DNA of 30,963 nt, from positions 1-30,963 of the forward strand of contig JAIVHR010000163.1 in NCBI GenBank assembly GCA_020200935.1. The letters run 5' to 3'. This DNA is from Sphingomonadales bacterium (GTDB lineage: Bacteria; Pseudomonadota; Alphaproteobacteria; Sphingomonadales; Sphingomonadaceae). Positions 8,040 through 16,363 of the stretch are shown here, one piece after another (positions within the stretch are counted from its first letter, which is position 1; the number at the start of each line of letters is the position of its first letter). The translations under genes and the position numbers were made by a program. The notes beneath the pieces were generated by a model. That model ran no database searches, was not told the DNA's origin, and worked only from the letters and a program-made list of their open reading frames with translations.

Positions 8040-9413
8040 CTAGCCGGCCAGTGCCTCGACGAAGCGATTGCGCCACCATTCGACATCCTCGTCGCGCACA
8101 TTGGCATACATCGTCTTCCATCGCCGGACGCGTTCCTCGCGCGGCATGTCGAGCGCCTGGCGGATCGCCTCGCTGACCTCGTCGGCGCTGTGCGGATTGA
8201 CCAGCAGCGCATCCTCGAGCTGCAGCGCCGCGCCGGCGAAACGCGACAGGATCAGCACGCCGGGATCCTCGGGATCCTGCGCCGCGACATATTCCTTGGC
8301 GACCAGATTCATGCCGTCGCGCAAGGGCGTCACCAGCGCGATGGCCGAGGCGCGATAGAGCCCGGCCAGCGCGCTGCGCGGATAGCCGCGATTGACGTAG
8401 CGGATCGGCACCCAGTCGACCTCGGCAAAGCCGCCATTGATGTGGCCCGACAGGGTTTCGAGCCGTTCGCGGATCTCCCTGTAGGTATGCACCTCGCCGC
8501 GCGAGGGCGGCGCGATCTGCAGCAGCAGCACGTCTTCGCGCCGCTCGGGATAGCCTTCGAGGAACCGTTCATAGCCCTCGAAGCGCTCCTCGACGCCTTT
8601 GGAATAATCGAGCCGGTCGACGCCGATCAGCACCTTCTTCTCCTGCGCGCTCGATTTGAGCTGCGCATAGGCCGCCTTGGCTTCGCTGCCGCACCCGGCC
8701 TCGGTGAATTCGGCGAAATCGATGCCGATAGGAAAGGCGCGCGCGCGGACGGTCTTGTCGTCGACGCTCAGGCAGCCCTCTTCGTCGATCGCCCCGCCGA
8801 GTTCCTTTTCGATATAATGGGTGAAGCTTTCGAGCCATTCCTCGGTCTGGAATCCGATCAGATCGTATTCGAGCATCGTCCGCACCAGCCGCTCGTGGAA
8901 GGGCAGCGACACGAACAGCCGCGTCGGCGGCCAGGGGATGTGGAGGAAAAAGCCGATCCGGTTGGCGATCCCGCGGTCGCGCAGCATCTTGCCGAGCGGG
9001 ATCATGTGATAATCGTGGACCCAGACCAGATCGTCGGGCTCGATCAGCGGCGCCACCGCTTCGGCGAGCTTCTCGTTGACCCGTTCATAGCCGCTGCCGA
9101 AGGTGCGCTCATATTCGGCGAGATCGATCCGGTAATGGAACAGCGGCCACAGCGTCCGGTTGGCATAGCCGTTGTAATATTCCTCGATATCCTGGCGTTC
9201 GAGATCGACGGTGACGGTGGTGACGCCGTCATGGCGCTGGATGTCGAGCTTGCCTTCATATTGCTCGACCTCCTCGCCCGACCAGCCGAACCAGATGCCG
9301 CGGCTTTCGCGCAAAGCCGCCAGAAGCGCGACCGCCAGCCCGCCCTGCGCGCCGGCGGCGCCTTGCGCCTTGGGCACCGACACGCGGTTCGAGATGACGA
9401 TCAGGCGGCTCAC
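8040..9413 (-). CDS. otsA: Trehalose-6-phosphate synthase (OtsA)
   Basis: This is a GT20 glycosyltransferase of 457 residues that joins UDP-glucose and glucose 6-phosphate to form trehalose 6-phosphate. The GTG at 9413 gives VSRLIVISNRV, matching the usual OtsA N-terminus, and overlaps the GH15 stop as GTGA; an ATG at 9428 would add five residues. The G-loop is GGLAVAL, followed by WFGWSG, VHDYHMIPLGKMLR (about 131-144), FFLHIPWPPTRLF, and the donor-site motif GVDRLDYSKGVEERF (about 260). KEYVAAQDPEDPGVLILS comes near the C-terminus. All family motifs are intact. Translational coupling with GH15 upstream and glk downstream is likely. Because its partner phosphatase otsB is broken in this window, its product might accumulate unless another phosphatase exists. 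Confidence 0.94.
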   Translation of the reverse strand: MSRLIVISNRVSVPKAQGAAGAQGGLAVALLAALRESRGIWFGWSGEEVEQYEGKLDIQRHDGVTTVTVDLERQDIEEYYNGYANRTLWPLFHYRIDLAEYERTFGSGYERVNEKLAEAVAPLIEPDDLVWVHDYHMIPLGKMLRDRGIANRIGFFLHIPWPPTRLFVSLPFHERLVRTMLEYDLIGFQTEEWLESFTHYIEKELGGAIDEEGCLSVDDKTVRARAFPIGIDFAEFTEAGCGSEAKAAYAQLKSSAQEKKVLIGVDRLDYSKGVEERFEGYERFLEGYPERREDVLLLQIAPPSRGEVHTYREIRERLETLSGHINGGFAEVDWVPIRYVNRGYPRSALAGLYRASAIALVTPLRDGMNLVAKEYVAAQDPEDPGVLILSRFAGAALQLEDALLVNPHSADEVSEAIRQALDMPREERVRRWKTMYANVRDEDVEWWRNRFVEALAG

Positions 9414-11203
9414 CGTATGTGACTCCATGGCACCGACAGCAGGCCGGCGCAGTTGATTATACCGACCAGCGAATAGGTTTGTGGAAAGTTGCCCCACAGC
9501 TCGCCGGTCTCGAAATCCATGTCTTCCGAAAGCAGCCCCGATTCGGTGCGCCGCTCGAGCATCTGCTCGAACAATTCGCGCGCCTCGTTCTCGCGGCCGA
9601 CGATATGCAGCGCCTCGATCATCCAGAAGGTGCAGAAGTTGAAGGCGGTCTCGGGCAGGCCGAAATCGTCCTCGGCATCGTAGCGCAACATGTGCTCGCC
9701 GCGCCGCAGCCGTTTTTCGATCGCCTCGAAGGTCGCGCGAAAACGCGGGTCGTCGGCCGACAGAAAGCGCATGTCGATGAGCTGGAGGAGGCTCGCATCG
9801 ACATCGTCGCCGCCGAAGCTGGCGCCGAAACGGCCGGCCGCCTCGTTCCAGGCTTCGCGCTCGATCGTCGCGCGGATCTTCGCCGCGCGCTCGGCCCAGA
9901 AACCGGCGCGGTCGTCGAGCCCGAGCATCGCCGCGGCGTTGGAAAGCCGGTCGCAGGCCGCCCAGCTCATCACCGCGCTATAGGTATGGACCGCCGTCCG
10001 GGTGCGATATTCCCACAGCCCGGCATCGGGCTGATCGTGGTTCTTCCAGGCGATCTCGCCGACCGCCTCGAGCTTTTCGAAATCGGCCCGACCCGACATC
10101 CGCAGCAGCCGCTGGTCGGCGAAGGCCTGGATGTTGGGGAGGATGATCTGGCCATAGACATCGTGCTGGGTCTGCAGATGGGCGGCGTTGCCGATCCGCA
10201 CCGGCCCCATGCCGCGATAGCCGGCCAGCCGCTCGGCGACGCCCTCGGCAAGGTCGGTCTCGCCGTTGACCGCGAAGAGCGGCTGGATCGCGCCTTCCTC
10301 CATCTCATCGACAATGTTGCGCAGATAGCCGAGATATTTTTCGAGCACGTCGAGCGCGCCCAAGCGGTTGAGCGCCTGAACGGTGTAATAGGCGTCGCGG
10401 ATCCAGCAATAGCGATAGTCCCAGTTGCGCCCCGAATTGGGCGCCTCGGGAATCGAGGTGGTGAGCGCGGCGACGATCGCGCCGGTCTCCTCATGCTGAC
10501 AGAGCTTGAGCGTGATCGCGGCGCGGATCACCGCCTCCTGCCATTCATAGGGCGTCGCCAGGCCGCGCACCCAATAGCGCCAATAATCGCAGGTGAGATC
10601 GCGCATATTGGCGATCTCGCGGCCGATATTTCCGACGAAGGGCTCGTCGGGGCCGAGGAAGAAGTGATGCGGCCGCTCGATCCGGAACGGACGCTCCTCG
10701 AGCAGATGGCCGACCGGCGCGTCGGTGCTGAGCCTGAGCGGCTGGGGGCCGATCAGATAGCGAATGTGATTGGTGCCGTTGGTCCGCGCGACATCGGGGT
10801 CGCCCCAGTTCTTCGACGGCGCCAGCCGCATCCGCAGGCGCGGCGAACCGGCGAGCGGCGTGACGATCCGGCCATAGGCGACCGGGCGGTACATCCGGCC
10901 CGAGCGCTCGAAGCGCGGGCAGAAGCTCAATATCTCGACCTTGCCGCCCTGCGCATCGGTCAGCAATGTCGAGAGCACCGGCGTGTTTCTCAGATAGCGG
11001 CTCTCGGCGCCGGTCTGGTCGACGAGTTCCATCGTCCACGCGCCGTTGGGAGGAGCATCGGGCGGCGGATCGTCGAGCAGGGCGCAGAATACCGGATCGC
11101 CGTCGACCCGCGGCACGCAGCTCCAGACGATCGCGCCCTTCGCGTCGAGCAGCGCGCTCGCCTGGCAATTGCCGATCGGCCAGAGCTGAAGATCGGCGGT
11201 CAT
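9410..11203 (-). CDS. GH15 family glucosidase (glucoamylase- or trehalase-like)
   Basis: The protein has 597 residues, full length for bacterial GH15 enzymes. The N-terminus LQLWPIGNCQASALLD is the usual IGD/IGN-type opening of the beta-sandwich domain. In the (alpha/alpha)6 domain are NWDYRYCWIRDA (about 256-267), GPVRIGNAAHLQTQHDVYG, and the second catalytic region LLSEDMDFETGELWGNFPQ (about 558-576). There is no signal peptide, so it acts in the cytoplasm. GH15 contains glucoamylases and, in some bacteria, trehalases. Its place between otsB and otsA makes trehalose or a related glucoside a reasonable substrate, but the sequence alone does not decide. GGAGG lies 4 bases before the ATG, and the start overlaps the otsB stop (ATGA). 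Confidence 0.9.
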   Translation of the reverse strand: MTADLQLWPIGNCQASALLDAKGAIVWSCVPRVDGDPVFCALLDDPPPDAPPNGAWTMELVDQTGAESRYLRNTPVLSTLLTDAQGGKVEILSFCPRFERSGRMYRPVAYGRIVTPLAGSPRLRMRLAPSKNWGDPDVARTNGTNHIRYLIGPQPLRLSTDAPVGHLLEERPFRIERPHHFFLGPDEPFVGNIGREIANMRDLTCDYWRYWVRGLATPYEWQEAVIRAAITLKLCQHEETGAIVAALTTSIPEAPNSGRNWDYRYCWIRDAYYTVQALNRLGALDVLEKYLGYLRNIVDEMEEGAIQPLFAVNGETDLAEGVAERLAGYRGMGPVRIGNAAHLQTQHDVYGQIILPNIQAFADQRLLRMSGRADFEKLEAVGEIAWKNHDQPDAGLWEYRTRTAVHTYSAVMSWAACDRLSNAAAMLGLDDRAGFWAERAAKIRATIEREAWNEAAGRFGASFGGDDVDASLLQLIDMRFLSADDPRFRATFEAIEKRLRRGEHMLRYDAEDDFGLPETAFNFCTFWMIEALHIVGRENEARELFEQMLERRTESGLLSEDMDFETGELWGNFPQTYSLVGIINCAGLLSVPWSHIR

Positions 11204-11609
11204 CCTTCCTCCGCGGCCATGCGTTCGAGCCGCCGTATCGTTTCATCTCGATCTCCAACCCCGGTAGGTCACCGGCGCGTGCTTCGAGCGCCGCCTTGAT
11301 CTCGGACAGATCGCGATCGAGCGACCGGGCCACCGTTTCGCCGTTTGCAAACCGCAGCTCGTGGCCGTGCGATCCGACGATTGCGATCCCGTTGCGGCCG
11401 AGATGGCGGTCGAGATCGGCTATCGACCGTCCGCTGACCAGCACCAGCCTGCCATCGAGCCGGCGCGATACGTCGTGCAGCAGGTCGACGAGCCCCGGCC
11501 GCGGTTGAATCGCGTCCGGGCGGGCCGCGATCGGCACGAGTGTCCCGTCGAAATCGAGAAAGAGCGAGAGGCGAGCGAGCGGAGCCGGCAATTCGAAGGT
11601 CGATGCCAT
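11200..11609 (-). pseudogene. otsB: Trehalose-6-phosphate phosphatase (OtsB), internal deletion and frameshift
   Basis: The N-terminal part is a clear HAD-type trehalose-phosphatase. The ATG at 11609 gives MASTFELPAPL, then the nucleophile motif LFLDFDGTLVPIA, GRLVLVSGRS (motif II) and GSHGHELR. Sense ends near residue 125 at IEMKRYG (about base 11233). The remaining bases, read in another frame, give RRLERMAAEEG and a TGA that overlaps the GH15 ATG, which looks like the original OtsB C-terminus. The remnant is 410 bases instead of the usual ~730, so about 320 bases carrying the HAD lysine and Asp-Asp motifs III/IV are missing, and the remainder is out of frame. In the first frame, translation runs on into GH15 to 10545 as nonsense. 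As written it cannot make an active phosphatase. Confidence 0.8.
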
Positions 11610-11703
11610 CGGCGGGGGGATGGACCAGCCGCACCGATGCCGCAAGGTGCATTCTCGCCGGCCCGTCAAGCGGAGCTTCGCCCGATGCGGCGGGCGAGAC
11701 CCT

Positions 11704-12108
11704 TCAGCCCCGCACCAAATGCGGCGGGTGCGCGGCGATCACCTCGACCATGCCGTCGGCATAATAATCGTCGGCCTCGCGCCACCAGTCTTCGCGATCG
11801 CCACCGTCACCGTCGAGATGGCGCGGGCCGCCGAGAAATCTTTCCCGATCGACGCTCAGCGCATAGCCGGGCCGATCCGCCGAGCGTCTCAACAGGAGAG
11901 CGGGGACGGGACGGCAATCGTCGCCGGGGCCCAGAAAGCCCTCGGTCGAGAGGACGGCGTAGCGCGGACGGCTGTTCGGGGCATCGCTGACGACATATTT
12001 GAGCACCGCCACCCTGTGCCCGGCCGGATCGAATATCGGCGCTCCGCATTCCGCCTCCACCACGCGCCAGACGGGATCGTCCTTTGCGCGGGAGGGGGTC
12101 GTCGTCAT
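11704..12108 (-). CDS. PRC-barrel-like hypothetical protein
   Basis: From the ATG at 12108 the protein has 134 residues. The segment GAPIFDPAGHRVAVLKYVVSD, followed by YAVLSTEGFLG and later PVPALLLRR, has the strand pattern of PRC-barrel proteins, small cytoplasmic beta-barrels of varied function. The C-terminal part is acidic and tryptophan/tyrosine rich (REDWWREADDYYADG). A longer form starting at 12204 (MERFPVTGIEV) is possible: GAGGGG lies close before it, whereas 12108 lacks a clear Shine-Dalgarno. However, the added segment has no family resemblance. It stands alone on the minus strand between otsB and the thiolase. I do not recognise a specific function. Confidence 0.6.
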   Translation of the reverse strand: MTTTPSRAKDDPVWRVVEAECGAPIFDPAGHRVAVLKYVVSDAPNSRPRYAVLSTEGFLGPGDDCRPVPALLLRRSADRPGYALSVDRERFLGGPRHLDGDGGDREDWWREADDYYADGMVEVIAAHPPHLVRG

Positions 12109-12456
12109 GACCGACAGCCAAATACTGGAGCGCACATTCGCCGATATCCCGTCTTCCGTGCCCGATCGCCTGACCTCAATGCCCGTCACCGGAAATCGTT
12201 CCATAAACCCCTCTATTCGAGGGATTTATCGAGAGCATTTCACGATGGACTGCGTCCAGCCCGCCGTCTCTTTCCCCTGCTGGGAGCGGCGAAGCACCGA
12301 TAGCGCTTGCCGGTGAGCGAGCGAAGACGGACGTCGCTCCGCCTCGCCCGGAAGCGACCGGCCTTTCGCAGGCAGCGCGATCTGTGCCAGAGCGGTCGAG
12401 GCCGTGGTGCGCCCGAGAGGAGATGATCGATCGCTGCAATCGATGACAAGACGCCG
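12109..12456. other. Intergenic region between divergent PRC-barrel and thiolase genes
   Basis: This 348-base gap separates divergent genes and would have to carry both promoters. It contains an inverted repeat (12203-12229) and a Shine-Dalgarno-like GAGAGGAG (12415-12422) before the thiolase. No convincing -35/-10 pair, tRNA or conserved small ORF is visible. A seven-codon ATG frame at 12423 (MIDRCNR) overlaps the thiolase leader and is probably incidental. Confidence 0.5.
12203..12229. promoter_or_regulatory. Inverted repeat, possible operator or attenuator hairpin
   Basis: ATAAA-C-CCCTC (12203-12213), loop TATTC, GAGGG-A-TTTAT (12219-12229): eleven-base arms with one mismatch. It stands out because this GC-rich spacer otherwise has few A/T runs. 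It overlaps the alternative 12204 start of the PRC-barrel gene. It could be a binding site or an RNA hairpin; the function is unproven. Confidence 0.4.
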
Positions 12457-13968
12457 GTGATCGTCGGCGTCGGGCAATATTCCGAACGCCCTGACGATAC
12501 CGACTATCGCGCACTGTCGCCGATGGGTCTGGCGGGCCGCGCGCTCGCGGCGGCGATCGGCGATTGCCGGGAATCGGGCGATGTCGCGGCGGCGATCGAT
12601 ACCGTCGCCGCGATCCGCCAGTTCGAGATCTCGACACCGGTCGCCCGGGCGCCGTTCGGCAAGTCGGACAATCCGCCGCGATCGATCGCCGCGCGTGTCG
12701 GCGCCGATCCGGAGCGGGCTATCCTCGAAATGGTCGGCGGACAGGGGCCGCAGAAACTGGTCGGCGAGCTGGCGGCGGATATCGCGGCGGGCGATTGCGG
12801 CATGGCGGCGATCGTTGGCTCGGAGGCGATCTCGACGGCGCTGACGCTGGCCGGCCGCGGCGAGGCGCCCGACTGGTCCGAAAAGGTCGGCGGCCAGCTC
12901 GACGATCGCGGCTACGGCATGAAGGGGCTGCTCGATGCGAGCCTGATCGCCCACGGCCTCGCCGCGCCGATCCCGATCTATGCGCTGTTCGAGAATGCCC
13001 GCCGCGCCGAAAAGGGCCTGTCGCTCGATCAGTATCGGCGGGCGATGGGCGAATTATTCGCGCCCTTCAGCGAGATCGCCGCCGGCAATCCCCATGCCGC
13101 CGCGCCGATCGCCCGGAGCGCCGAAGAGTTGGCGGCGGTCACCGAGCGCAACCGGATCGTCGCCGAGCCCTATCCGCGGATGACCGTCGCCCGCGATCAG
13201 GTCAACCAGGCGGCGGCGATCCTGATCGCCTCGGCCGGCAAGGCGCGCCGGCTCGGCGTCCCGGAGGAACGCTGGGTCCATATTCACGGCGTCGCCGGCG
13301 CGACGGAAGCCTCGGTGCTCGAACGCGCCGACCTCGCGACGAGCCCGGCCTCGATCGCCTCGGTCCGCGCGGCGCTCGATTCAGCCGGGATCGGCATCGC
13401 CGATATACGTTATTTCGACCTCTATAGCTGCTTCGCGATCGCGGTCTTCAACATCATCGACGCTTTCGCGATCGAACCCGACGATCCACGCGGGTTGACC
13501 TTGACCGGCGGGTTGCCTTTCTTCGGCGGCGCCGGAAACAATTATTCGTCCCACGCCATCGCCGAGGCCGTGCAGCGGCTGCGCGGCGATCCCCAAAGCT
13601 ATGCGCTGATCGGCGCCAATGGCGGCTTCATGAGCAAATATGCGACCGGTATCCTCTCGGCCCGTCCCGCCGACTGGAGCGACGGCAGCCGCTGGCGGAC
13701 GCTCGCGAACGCCGAGGCCTCGGTCGCGGTCGAGGCCGGATATACCGGCGAGGCGACGATCGAAAGCTATACCATCATCCCGGGCATCCCGGGCCGCTCC
13801 GGCGACCATGGCGCGGTGGTGGCGCGGACCCCCGCCGGGCACCGATGCGTCGCCAATCCGGCCGACCAAGCCACGCTCGGCCGACTAAGCGAATCCCGAT
13901 CTTTCGGGCGGAGAATCCTTGTTTCGCCCGACGAATCCAATAAAAACACCTTCAGTTTTGCCGAGTAG
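12457..13968 (+). CDS. Thiolase-like acetyl-CoA acetyltransferase family protein
   Basis: The protein has 503 residues from the GTG at 12457. The N-terminal strand IVGVGQYSER and later blocks (GMAAIVGSEAIST, PYPRMTVARDQVNQAAA, YFDLYSCFAIAVF, LTGGLPFFGGAGNNYSSHAI, GANGGFMSKYATGILS) fit the SCP2/thiolase-like family often annotated acetyl-CoA acetyltransferase. In these proteins YSCF carries the conserved cysteine region, and GGLP/GGxGNNY forms the C-terminal catalytic loop. They are thought to act on acyl-CoA, but the substrate is not predictable here. The C-terminus is complete. Upstream in-frame codons encode AAIDDKTP before VIVGVGQ, as in relatives, and a GAGGAG lies seven bases before an ATC (12430). 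Initiation may therefore occur at ATC rather than the poorly supported GTG. Confidence 0.85.
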   Translation: MIVGVGQYSERPDDTDYRALSPMGLAGRALAAAIGDCRESGDVAAAIDTVAAIRQFEISTPVARAPFGKSDNPPRSIAARVGADPERAILEMVGGQGPQKLVGELAADIAAGDCGMAAIVGSEAISTALTLAGRGEAPDWSEKVGGQLDDRGYGMKGLLDASLIAHGLAAPIPIYALFENARRAEKGLSLDQYRRAMGELFAPFSEIAAGNPHAAAPIARSAEELAAVTERNRIVAEPYPRMTVARDQVNQAAAILIASAGKARRLGVPEERWVHIHGVAGATEASVLERADLATSPASIASVRAALDSAGIGIADIRYFDLYSCFAIAVFNIIDAFAIEPDDPRGLTLTGGLPFFGGAGNNYSSHAIAEAVQRLRGDPQSYALIGANGGFMSKYATGILSARPADWSDGSRWRTLANAEASVAVEAGYTGEATIESYTIIPGIPGRSGDHGAVVARTPAGHRCVANPADQATLGRLSESRSFGRRILVSPDESNKNTFSFAE

Positions 13969-14040
13969 CCGACCGAAAGCGGGTTCTGTTCCCCAACCAA
14001 CCGGCCGGCGCGGTGGCCTGACACGCCCGAAGAGTCTACC

Positions 14041-14055
14041 GGAGGGTAGTACATT
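14041..14055 (+). promoter_or_regulatory. Shine-Dalgarno followed by an ATT start codon
   Basis: GGAGGG (14041-14046) is followed after six bases by ATT (14053-14055), in frame with the sulfotransferase. An in-frame TAG at 14047 rules out any earlier start. The first in-frame ATG, at 14104, lies after the essential cofactor-binding motif. Confidence 0.65.
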
Positions 14056-14784
14056 ATCATCCACTATCATCTGTTCAAGAATGCCGGCACTTCGGTCGAT
14101 GCGATGCTCAAGGCGAATTTCGGCGACCGCTGGGCCACGCAGGAATTCGAGACCAACGATCCCTCGCGCAACAAGATGTTGGTCGAACAGTTCCTGCGCG
14201 ACCACCCGGAGATTTCGGCGCTGTCCTCCCACACCGCCTTGCTGCCGGCGCCGCAGCTTGCCGAGCGCGCGGTCTTCCCGATCATCTTCGTCCGCCATCC
14301 CTTGCTGCGGCTGGCCTCGGCCTATCGTTTCGAGGTCAAGCAGGATGCCGACACCTTCGGCGCCAGGCTCGCCAAGCGCACCGATTTCCCCGGCTATGTC
14401 GAGGAGCTGCTGCTACAGAACGAGCCGGGCCAGGCGCGCAATTTCCAGGCCGGCCGGCTGGCGATGAATTTCCCCGACAGCGAGGGTGCCCGGTTCAATC
14501 GCGCCTTGCGCGCCGTCGACGCGCTACCCTTTGTCGGGCTGGTCGAGGCCTATGACCGGTCGGTCGACCGGCTGGCCAGGATGCTCGAACCGCATTTCCC
14601 CGATTTCGAGCCGTTGATCGTGCAGGAGAATGTGTCGGGCGGCGCGGCGCATGACGTCGAAGGCCGCCTCGCCGAAATCCGCCAGCAGCTCGGCAACGAC
14701 CTCTTCCTGCGGCTGAGCGACGCCAATCGCGAGGATACCGCGATCTTCGAATCGGTGCGCGAGAGATACCGCCAGCCGGCCTAG
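14053..14784 (+). CDS. Sulfotransferase family protein, probable ATT start
   Basis: From ATT at 14053 the protein has 243 residues. The 5'-phosphosulfate-binding motif lies at the very N-terminus (HYHLFKNAGTSVDA, about residues 4-17). The 3'-phosphate motif IIFVRHPLLRLASAY lies near residues 76-90. Both belong to the PAPS-dependent sulfotransferase family (Sulfotransfer_2-like), which moves sulfate to a sugar, lipid or other acceptor; the acceptor is unknown. Starting at the first ATG (14104) would delete the 5' motif, so the upstream start is preferred, with GGAGGG six bases before ATT. There is no signal peptide or transmembrane segment. The gene follows the thiolase by 84 bases, and a GC hairpin (14830-14855) follows it. 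Confidence 0.82.
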   Translation: MIIHYHLFKNAGTSVDAMLKANFGDRWATQEFETNDPSRNKMLVEQFLRDHPEISALSSHTALLPAPQLAERAVFPIIFVRHPLLRLASAYRFEVKQDADTFGARLAKRTDFPGYVEELLLQNEPGQARNFQAGRLAMNFPDSEGARFNRALRAVDALPFVGLVEAYDRSVDRLARMLEPHFPDFEPLIVQENVSGGAAHDVEGRLAEIRQQLGNDLFLRLSDANREDTAIFESVRERYRQPA

Positions 14785-14829
14785 GCCGGTCCGGCTGCCG
14801 TCCGCCCGATCGCCGACGGCGCGACGGGG

Positions 14830-14855
14830 GCCGGCGCCCTTCCCCTCGCGCCGGC
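14830..14855. terminator. GC-rich hairpin after the sulfotransferase
   Basis: GCCGGCGC (14830-14837) and GCGCCGGC (14848-14855) form a perfect 8-bp stem with a 10-base loop, 45 bases after the sulfotransferase stop. No T-run follows, so it is at best a weak or Rho-assisted terminator. Confidence 0.35.
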
Positions 14856-14904
14856 AACCGGCTAGGTCCGCTGCTCACGTCGGGAAATGTACGGGAGAGT
14901 TTCG

Positions 14905-16356
14905 ATGGTGGCAGGCGGCGATCCGGGTGTTGCGGCTTCGGCAACGGCGCAGGACCATTGGTCTTCGCGCTTCGCCTTCGTCATGGCGGCGGTCGGTTCG
15001 GCGGTCGGGCTCGGCAATCTCTGGCGCTTCCCGGCCGAGGCCGGGGCCAATGGCGGCGGCGCCTTCGTCATCTTCTATATCCTGTGCGTCGTGCTGATCG
15101 GCCTGCCGATCCTCTTGTCGGAGACGCTGATCGGCCGCCACGGCCAGAGCTCGGCGGTCGAGAGCGCCAAGGTGGTGGCGCGCGAATCGGGCGCGTCGGA
15201 CGGCTGGTCGGCGCTCGCCTGGGTCGGCATGCTCGGCGCCTTCTTCATCCTCACCTTCTACAGCGTCGTCGCCGGCTGGGTGCTCTATTATATCGGCGTG
15301 TTCGGCACCGACCTGATCGCCGCGATCGGCGGGGGCACGCTGTTCGAGGGCGCCTTCGCCGGCCAGAGCGTCGAGCAGGTGCAGGGCCATCTGCCGTCGC
15401 TGTTCGCCGATCCGCTGATGATGATCCTGCTCCATGGCGCGTTCATGGGAATCACCATCTATATCGTCGCGCGCGGCGTGACCGGCGGGATAGAACTCGC
15501 CGCGACCTGGCTGATGCCGGCCTTTTTCCTGCTGCTCGTCGGAATCACCGTCTACGGCGCCTTCACCGGCGCCTTCGGGCAGGCGCTTGAATTCATGTTC
15601 GCCTTCAACCCCGAACGATTGTTGCACGGGCCGGTGATGCTCTCGGCATTGGGCCAGGCATTCTTCTCGCTGTCGCTCGGTTCGGCGCTGATGATCACCT
15701 ACGGTTCCTATGCCAGCCGATCGACCAACCTCGCCGGCGCTTCGACGATCATCGCCTCGGCCGACACTTCGGTGGCGATCATCGCCGGGCTGGCGATATT
15801 CCCGATCGTCTTCGCCGCCGGGCTCGATCCGGCGCTCGGCCCGACATTGATGTTCCAGACGCTGCCCGCCTCCTTCCAGGCGATGCCGGCCGGTTCGCTG
15901 ATCGGCTTCCTGTTCTTCGTCATGGTGTTCTTCGCCGCGCTGACCAGTTCGATCGCATTGCTCGAGGCGCCGACCAGCTGGGCGATCCACAAATTCGGCG
16001 CCGGACGTTCGCGCACCGCGATCACGCTCGGGCTGATCATCTTTTCGATCGGCATGCTCTCGGCGCTCGGCTACAACGTGCTCTCGCATGTCCGGCCGCT
16101 CGCTTTCTGGCCGACCTTCGCCGAGCTCGACATTCTCGATTCGATCGATGCGATCACCGGCAAGATCCTGCTGCCGCTGTCGGGATTGCTGACCGCGATC
16201 TTCATCGGCTGGATCGCCGACCGCAAGCTGACCGACGCCGAGAACGGCATCTCGGGCGGGCTGCATCTGATCTGGCGCTTCCTCATCGCCTGGCTCTGCC
16301 CGATCGCCGTCTCGCTGATCCTGATCCTGGGAATTTTCCCCGGCCTGATCGGCTGA
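14905..16356 (+). CDS. Sodium-dependent transporter, NSS/SNF family
   Basis: This inner-membrane protein has 483 residues and about 11-12 hydrophobic segments, normal for bacterial neurotransmitter:sodium symporters (LeuT-like). TM1 carries the family signature AAVGSAVGLGNLWRFP, with the glycine-rich unwound part that binds Na+ and substrate, followed by GANGGGAFVIFY. TM6 has FFSLSLGSALMITYGSYA. Substrates of this family are usually amino acids, but the specific one is not predictable. The ATG at 14905 was chosen because GGGAGAG ends five bases before it; an in-frame ATG at 14887 would add six residues. GrpB follows after seven bases and probably shares the transcript. Confidence 0.92.
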   Translation: MVAGGDPGVAASATAQDHWSSRFAFVMAAVGSAVGLGNLWRFPAEAGANGGGAFVIFYILCVVLIGLPILLSETLIGRHGQSSAVESAKVVARESGASDGWSALAWVGMLGAFFILTFYSVVAGWVLYYIGVFGTDLIAAIGGGTLFEGAFAGQSVEQVQGHLPSLFADPLMMILLHGAFMGITIYIVARGVTGGIELAATWLMPAFFLLLVGITVYGAFTGAFGQALEFMFAFNPERLLHGPVMLSALGQAFFSLSLGSALMITYGSYASRSTNLAGASTIIASADTSVAIIAGLAIFPIVFAAGLDPALGPTLMFQTLPASFQAMPAGSLIGFLFFVMVFFAALTSSIALLEAPTSWAIHKFGAGRSRTAITLGLIIFSIGMLSALGYNVLSHVRPLAFWPTFAELDILDSIDAITGKILLPLSGLLTAIFIGWIADRKLTDAENGISGGLHLIWRFLIAWLCPIAVSLILILGIFPGLIG

Positions 16357-16363
16357 GGCAACG

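Noticed and set aside
10545..11200. Long continuation of the otsB reading frame into the GH15 gene, apparently a 374-residue fusion
   Set aside because: After KRYG the translation is arginine-rich nonsense lying over the well-supported GH15 gene in another frame. It is open only because of high GC content.
12423..12446. Seven-codon ATG frame (MIDRCNR) as a leader peptide
   Set aside because: The GAGGAG is directly adjacent to this ATG (no spacing), and there is no run of a regulatory amino acid or terminator/antiterminator pair.
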